Assembly (NCBI GenBank): GCA_030614585.1
Contig: JAUWTT010000175.1
Span: forward strand, 1-7,744
DNA: 7,744 bases
From: Acidobacteriota bacterium
GTDB lineage: Bacteria > Acidobacteriota > UBA6911 > RPQK01 > JAPXNP01
Direction: 5' to 3'
The position numbers were made by a program, and so were the translations under genes. This document shows positions 5,789-7,744 of the stretch, piece by piece. Numbering within the stretch: the first letter of the stretch is position 1; the number at the start of each line of letters is the position of its first letter. The notes beneath the pieces were generated by a model. It saw only the letters and a list, made by a program, of their open reading frames with translations. It had not been told where the DNA came from and searched no databases.

Positions 5789-6106
5789 TCACGATTTTGA
5801 TTTGCGCGCCTGGTTCACATCGGAGGGTGGACCATCCAGCATATGCTTTCGTTCCGCTCGCCTCGTTTCATCGATGATTCGCTCAAAGAGACGGCGAATC
5901 GTGTCATCGTCCAAGTGTTCGCCGGACAATGCCTGAACATTCTTAATCACCGTTTCCTCTCGGCCCGGATCATAAAGCGCCAACCCGTCACACGCCTTTA
6001 TCCTACCGATCTCGATAGCGCACTCCGTCCTCTTGTTCAATAACCGGGTCAGTTCGACATCAACCTCGTCGATGATTCTTCGCCATTCCTCAATCTTCTC
6101 GTTCAC
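5789..6106 (-). CDS. aroQ: Chorismate mutase, AroQ class
   Basis: The enzyme converts chorismate to prephenate, the entry to phenylalanine and tyrosine. The 105-residue, all-helical, monofunctional protein shows the AroQ residues: Arg10 (in RRIIDEVD), Arg26 (LLNKR), Lys37 (IGRIK), Asp46, Arg49 and Glu50 (YDPGREE), and a final helix FERIIDETRRAE. Glu85 probably occupies the position of E. coli Gln88, as in many stand-alone members. There is no signal peptide and no fused dehydratase or dehydrogenase. The GTG start at 6106 is forced, because an in-frame TGA lies two codons upstream. AAGGAG lies 12 bases before it, a slightly long spacing. It begins 20 bases after trpA and is followed by the DAHP synthase regulatory domain. 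The last 15 residues are hydrophilic and variable. Confidence 0.93.
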   Translation of the reverse strand: MNEKIEEWRRIIDEVDVELTRLLNKRTECAIEIGRIKACDGLALYDPGREETVIKNVQALSGEHLDDDTIRRLFERIIDETRRAERKHMLDGPPSDVNQARKSKS

Positions 6107-6118
6107 GCTTCAACTCGG

Positions 6119-6124
6119 CTCCTT
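6119..6124 (-). promoter_or_regulatory. Ribosome binding site of aroQ
   Basis: AAGGAG on the minus strand lies between the trpA stop and the aroQ GTG, 12 bases from the start codon. It supports the GTG at 6106, the only in-frame start available after the upstream TGA. Confidence 0.6.
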
Positions 6125-6126
6125 GA

Positions 6127-6989
6127 TTAACGAGTTGGCAGCAGAAAATCGTTTACGAAATCCGCCACTTTGCCGGCAAGATCGGTACACTCCCTGTTCC
6201 GTTCAATGAAATCAACAATTACAGATCCAACGACGGCGCCCTCGGCAAACTCCCACACTTGCTCGACGTCACTTTTCGATCGGATTCCGAACCCGACCGC
6301 AATCGGCAAATCAGAGAACTTACGGATTTGACCAACCACGGCAGGCAACGAACGGTCAATCTGCGTTTGTTTACCGGTGACACCGGTACGAGCCACGAGG
6401 TATATGAACCCGGTAGAGGCGTCACAGATCTGTTTCAAACGATCTTCGGTTGAAGTAGGCGCCACTAGGAAAACCGTTTCAACCGCCGAAAAGTGAAAGA
6501 ATCGAAAGGGCCCGGCAGCTCGGAACTCAACGATCGACTCGTCTCAGCACCTACAGGCGCGCGACTCTCACCTCGGCCAAGGGATCCCTCCAGGCCGCTG
6601 GCAGACCTACCTTTCAAGTACTCCTCAGGTGTCAAATCGGAAATCAGAATCCCGTCGAGCCCCGCTGCCGCCGCTTCGCGATCCAGCTTCTCCAGTCCGT
6701 AGCTCAAGACCGGGTTCAAATAGGTCATAAAGATCAAACCTGCGTCAGTCTTGGATCGTACCCTCTTAATCATCTGGATGTAATCAGCGATTCCATATCC
6801 ATGAGATAGCGCCTTAAAGGACGACAGCTGAATCGTCGGTCCATCGGCGACCGGATCGGAAAACGGAATGCCGACCTCGATCACATTTGCCCCTGTCTGC
6901 GCCAAGGCAAGAACTATCTTCTCAGTCGATTCAAGGTCGGGATGACCCGCGGTAACAAAAGGTATGAATGATCTTTTCCCCAGTTTCAA
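6127..6989 (-). pseudogene. trpA: Tryptophan synthase alpha chain, interrupted by about 110 bp
   Basis: TrpA cleaves indole-3-glycerol phosphate to indole, which is passed to TrpB. The 5' part (6989 to about 6588) reads FIPFVTAGHPD, then IEVGIPFSDPVADGPTIQ with catalytic Glu38 and Asp49, and runs to DLTPEEYLKGRSASGLE. Sequence unlike TrpA follows, ending at a TAG at 6465-6467. In another frame the family resumes with TVFLVAPTSTEDRLKQI, the phosphate-binding ARTGVTG, VGFGIRSKSDV and the C-terminus at 6127. Joining SGLE to TVFLVAPTS by removing 110 bases restores one frame and 250 residues, near the usual 260-270. As read, the C-terminal half is not made in frame, so it is probably inactive unless a second copy or an unusual decoding event exists. 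The start is TTG at 6989 with GAGAGG 6 bases upstream, 13 bases after trpB. Confidence 0.85.
6478..6587. mobile_element. About 110-bp sequence inserted in trpA
   Basis: The boundaries are inferred from where TrpA similarity stops and restarts, and could shift by a few bases. Both junctions carry GA (CTGGAG on one side, GTTGAAACG on the other), compatible with a 2-bp duplication or microhomology. No terminal inverted repeats and no transposase are seen. On the minus strand there is a GCGCC-TGTA-GGTGC hairpin (6547-6560) and a perfect AGGGATCCCT palindrome at the 5' junction (6580-6589). Plus-strand CGACTC occurs twice within about 30 bases. It is unlike the heptamer families elsewhere in the window. 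The likeliest kind is a small non-autonomous repeat; other copies were not searched for. Confidence 0.55.
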
Positions 6990-6995
6990 TACAAA

Positions 6996-7001
6996 CCTCT
7001 C
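6996..7001 (-). promoter_or_regulatory. Ribosome binding site before the TTG start of trpA
   Basis: GAGAGG on the minus strand is 6 bases before TTG 6989 and overlaps the very end of trpB. It is the main support for TTG, since no ATG or GTG in this frame is available nearby upstream. Confidence 0.5.
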
Positions 7002-7002
7002 T

Positions 7003-7744
7003 TCACTTATCTCGGCCTTGCACTGTCTCGACGTCCTTGTCTCCCCGGCCGGACAAATTCACAACCACCGTTTCCCCAGAAAATTGGGCTTTTTCCCGAA
7101 TCAAATAGGCTACGGCGTGAGCAGACTCCAAAGCAGGAATGATCCCTTCCAGTTCACTCAGGAAATGAAACGCCTCGAGCGCCTCATCATCGGTAACAGA
7201 GGCGTAGCGGATCCTCCCGTGTTCGCGCAGATGCGCATGTTCGGGACCGATCGAAGGATAGTCAAGCCCAGCAGAAACGCTGTGGGTTGACGCAACCTGC
7301 CCATTTTCATCCTGGAGGACGAAACTAAAGGTCCCATGGAGGACACCAGGACCTCCGCCCTCAAAACGCGCTGCATGCTGCCCCAGTTCTTTACCAAAAC
7401 CGCCCGCTTCGACTCCAATCATGCCTACTGATTCGTCTTCCAGGAACTCGTAGAAAAGGCCTATCGAATTGCTACCTCCCCCGACACAGGCGATCAGCGT
7501 CTGCGGCAGCTCACCTTCCAGTTCCAGAATCTGCTGACGAGCCTCCCTTCCGATAACCGATTGGAAGTCACGAACCATCATGGGATAGGGGTGGGGACCG
7601 AGAACCGAGCCCAGCAGATCGTGGGTATCCTCGACGTTCGCCACCCAGTCCCTCATTGCCTCGTTAATGGCATCCTTCAGGTTTTGACTGCCCGAATCAA
7701 CGGGGACTACGTTTGCCCCCAGCAACTCCATTCGAAAAACGTTC
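7003..7744 (-). CDS. trpB: Tryptophan synthase beta chain (partial, N-terminus outside window)
   Basis: TrpB is the PLP enzyme that condenses indole with serine to give tryptophan, working in an alpha2-beta2 complex with TrpA. About 246 C-terminal residues of roughly 400 are present, and the frame runs off the window edge (NVFRMELLGANVVPV). Visible are HPYPMMVRDFQ, the PLP phosphate-binding glycine loop CVGGGSNS, HSVSAGLDYPSIGPEHA, a segment ELEGIIPALESAHA, and LSGRGDKD, whose serine contacts the PLP ring nitrogen. The lysine that binds PLP lies in the missing part. An internal ATG at 7731 is not the start. This portion is intact and well conserved, in contrast to trpA, which begins 13 bases after its TGA. 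Confidence 0.97.
   Translation of the reverse strand, partial: NVFRMELLGANVVPVDSGSQNLKDAINEAMRDWVANVEDTHDLLGSVLGPHPYPMMVRDFQSVIGREARQQILELEGELPQTLIACVGGGSNSIGLFYEFLEDESVGMIGVEAGGFGKELGQHAARFEGGGPGVLHGTFSFVLQDENGQVASTHSVSAGLDYPSIGPEHAHLREHGRIRYASVTDDEALEAFHFLSELEGIIPALESAHAVAYLIREKAQFSGETVVVNLSGRGDKDVETVQGRDK

Noticed and set aside
6465..6587. Programmed frameshift or self-splicing intron in trpA
   Set aside because: No slippery heptamer precedes a stop at the junction, a simple one-base shift cannot skip 110 bases of unrelated sequence, and 110 bp is far too short for a group I or II intron. Bypassing cannot be excluded but has no positive sign such as an early stop after a takeoff codon.
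6493..6702. Plus-strand open frame across the trpA insert
   Set aside because: Half of it is antisense to conserved trpA sequence. The part inside the insert has no recognisable motif, so it is not treated as a gene.
7158..7418. Minus-strand open frame of 86 codons within trpB
   Set aside because: It is in a different frame of the same strand as conserved TrpB sequence and shows no motif.

Overview
The window looks like chromosomal housekeeping DNA from a Gram-negative-type bacterium with moderate GC. SecA with a C-terminal zinc motif, a classical bacterial IMP dehydrogenase and a trp/aromatic gene cluster fit a lineage such as Acidobacteriota. That placement is an impression from protein style and intergenic repeats and was not tested. 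No phage, plasmid, CRISPR or defence genes are visible.

Layout. Positions 1-351 are a gene-poor repeat island, perhaps with the last codons of a plus-strand gene at 1-69. It holds several short tandem arrays, mostly of 7-bp units. secA (352-3177, minus) and guaB (3241-4704, plus) diverge from a 63-bp spacer. guaB has a perfect TATAAT placed so that transcription would begin at its ATG, which suggests a leaderless mRNA. A small exported protein of unknown function (4787-5335, plus) follows guaB. A second repeat island (5336-5563) lies between convergent genes and contains an imperfect 101-bp palindrome, a terminator-like hairpin and more heptamer arrays. Some of these families also occur in the first island.

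From 7744 down to 5564 an aromatic amino acid operon runs on the minus strand: trpB (N-terminus outside the window), trpA, a monofunctional AroQ chorismate mutase, and a 68-residue protein that is only the ferredoxin-like regulatory domain of a DAHP synthase. The genes are closely spaced with visible Shine-Dalgarno sequences, unlike secA and guaB.

The most unusual points are these. (1) trpA is interrupted by about 110 bp of unrelated sequence. Removing it restores one frame and a near-normal 250-residue TrpA. (2) The DAHP synthase regulatory domain stands alone beside chorismate mutase. (3) guaB appears leaderless. (4) Families of degenerate heptamer arrays and a palindrome fill both intergenic islands. 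No clearly new multi-gene system is present. The nearest candidates are the trpA insert and the stand-alone regulatory domain.
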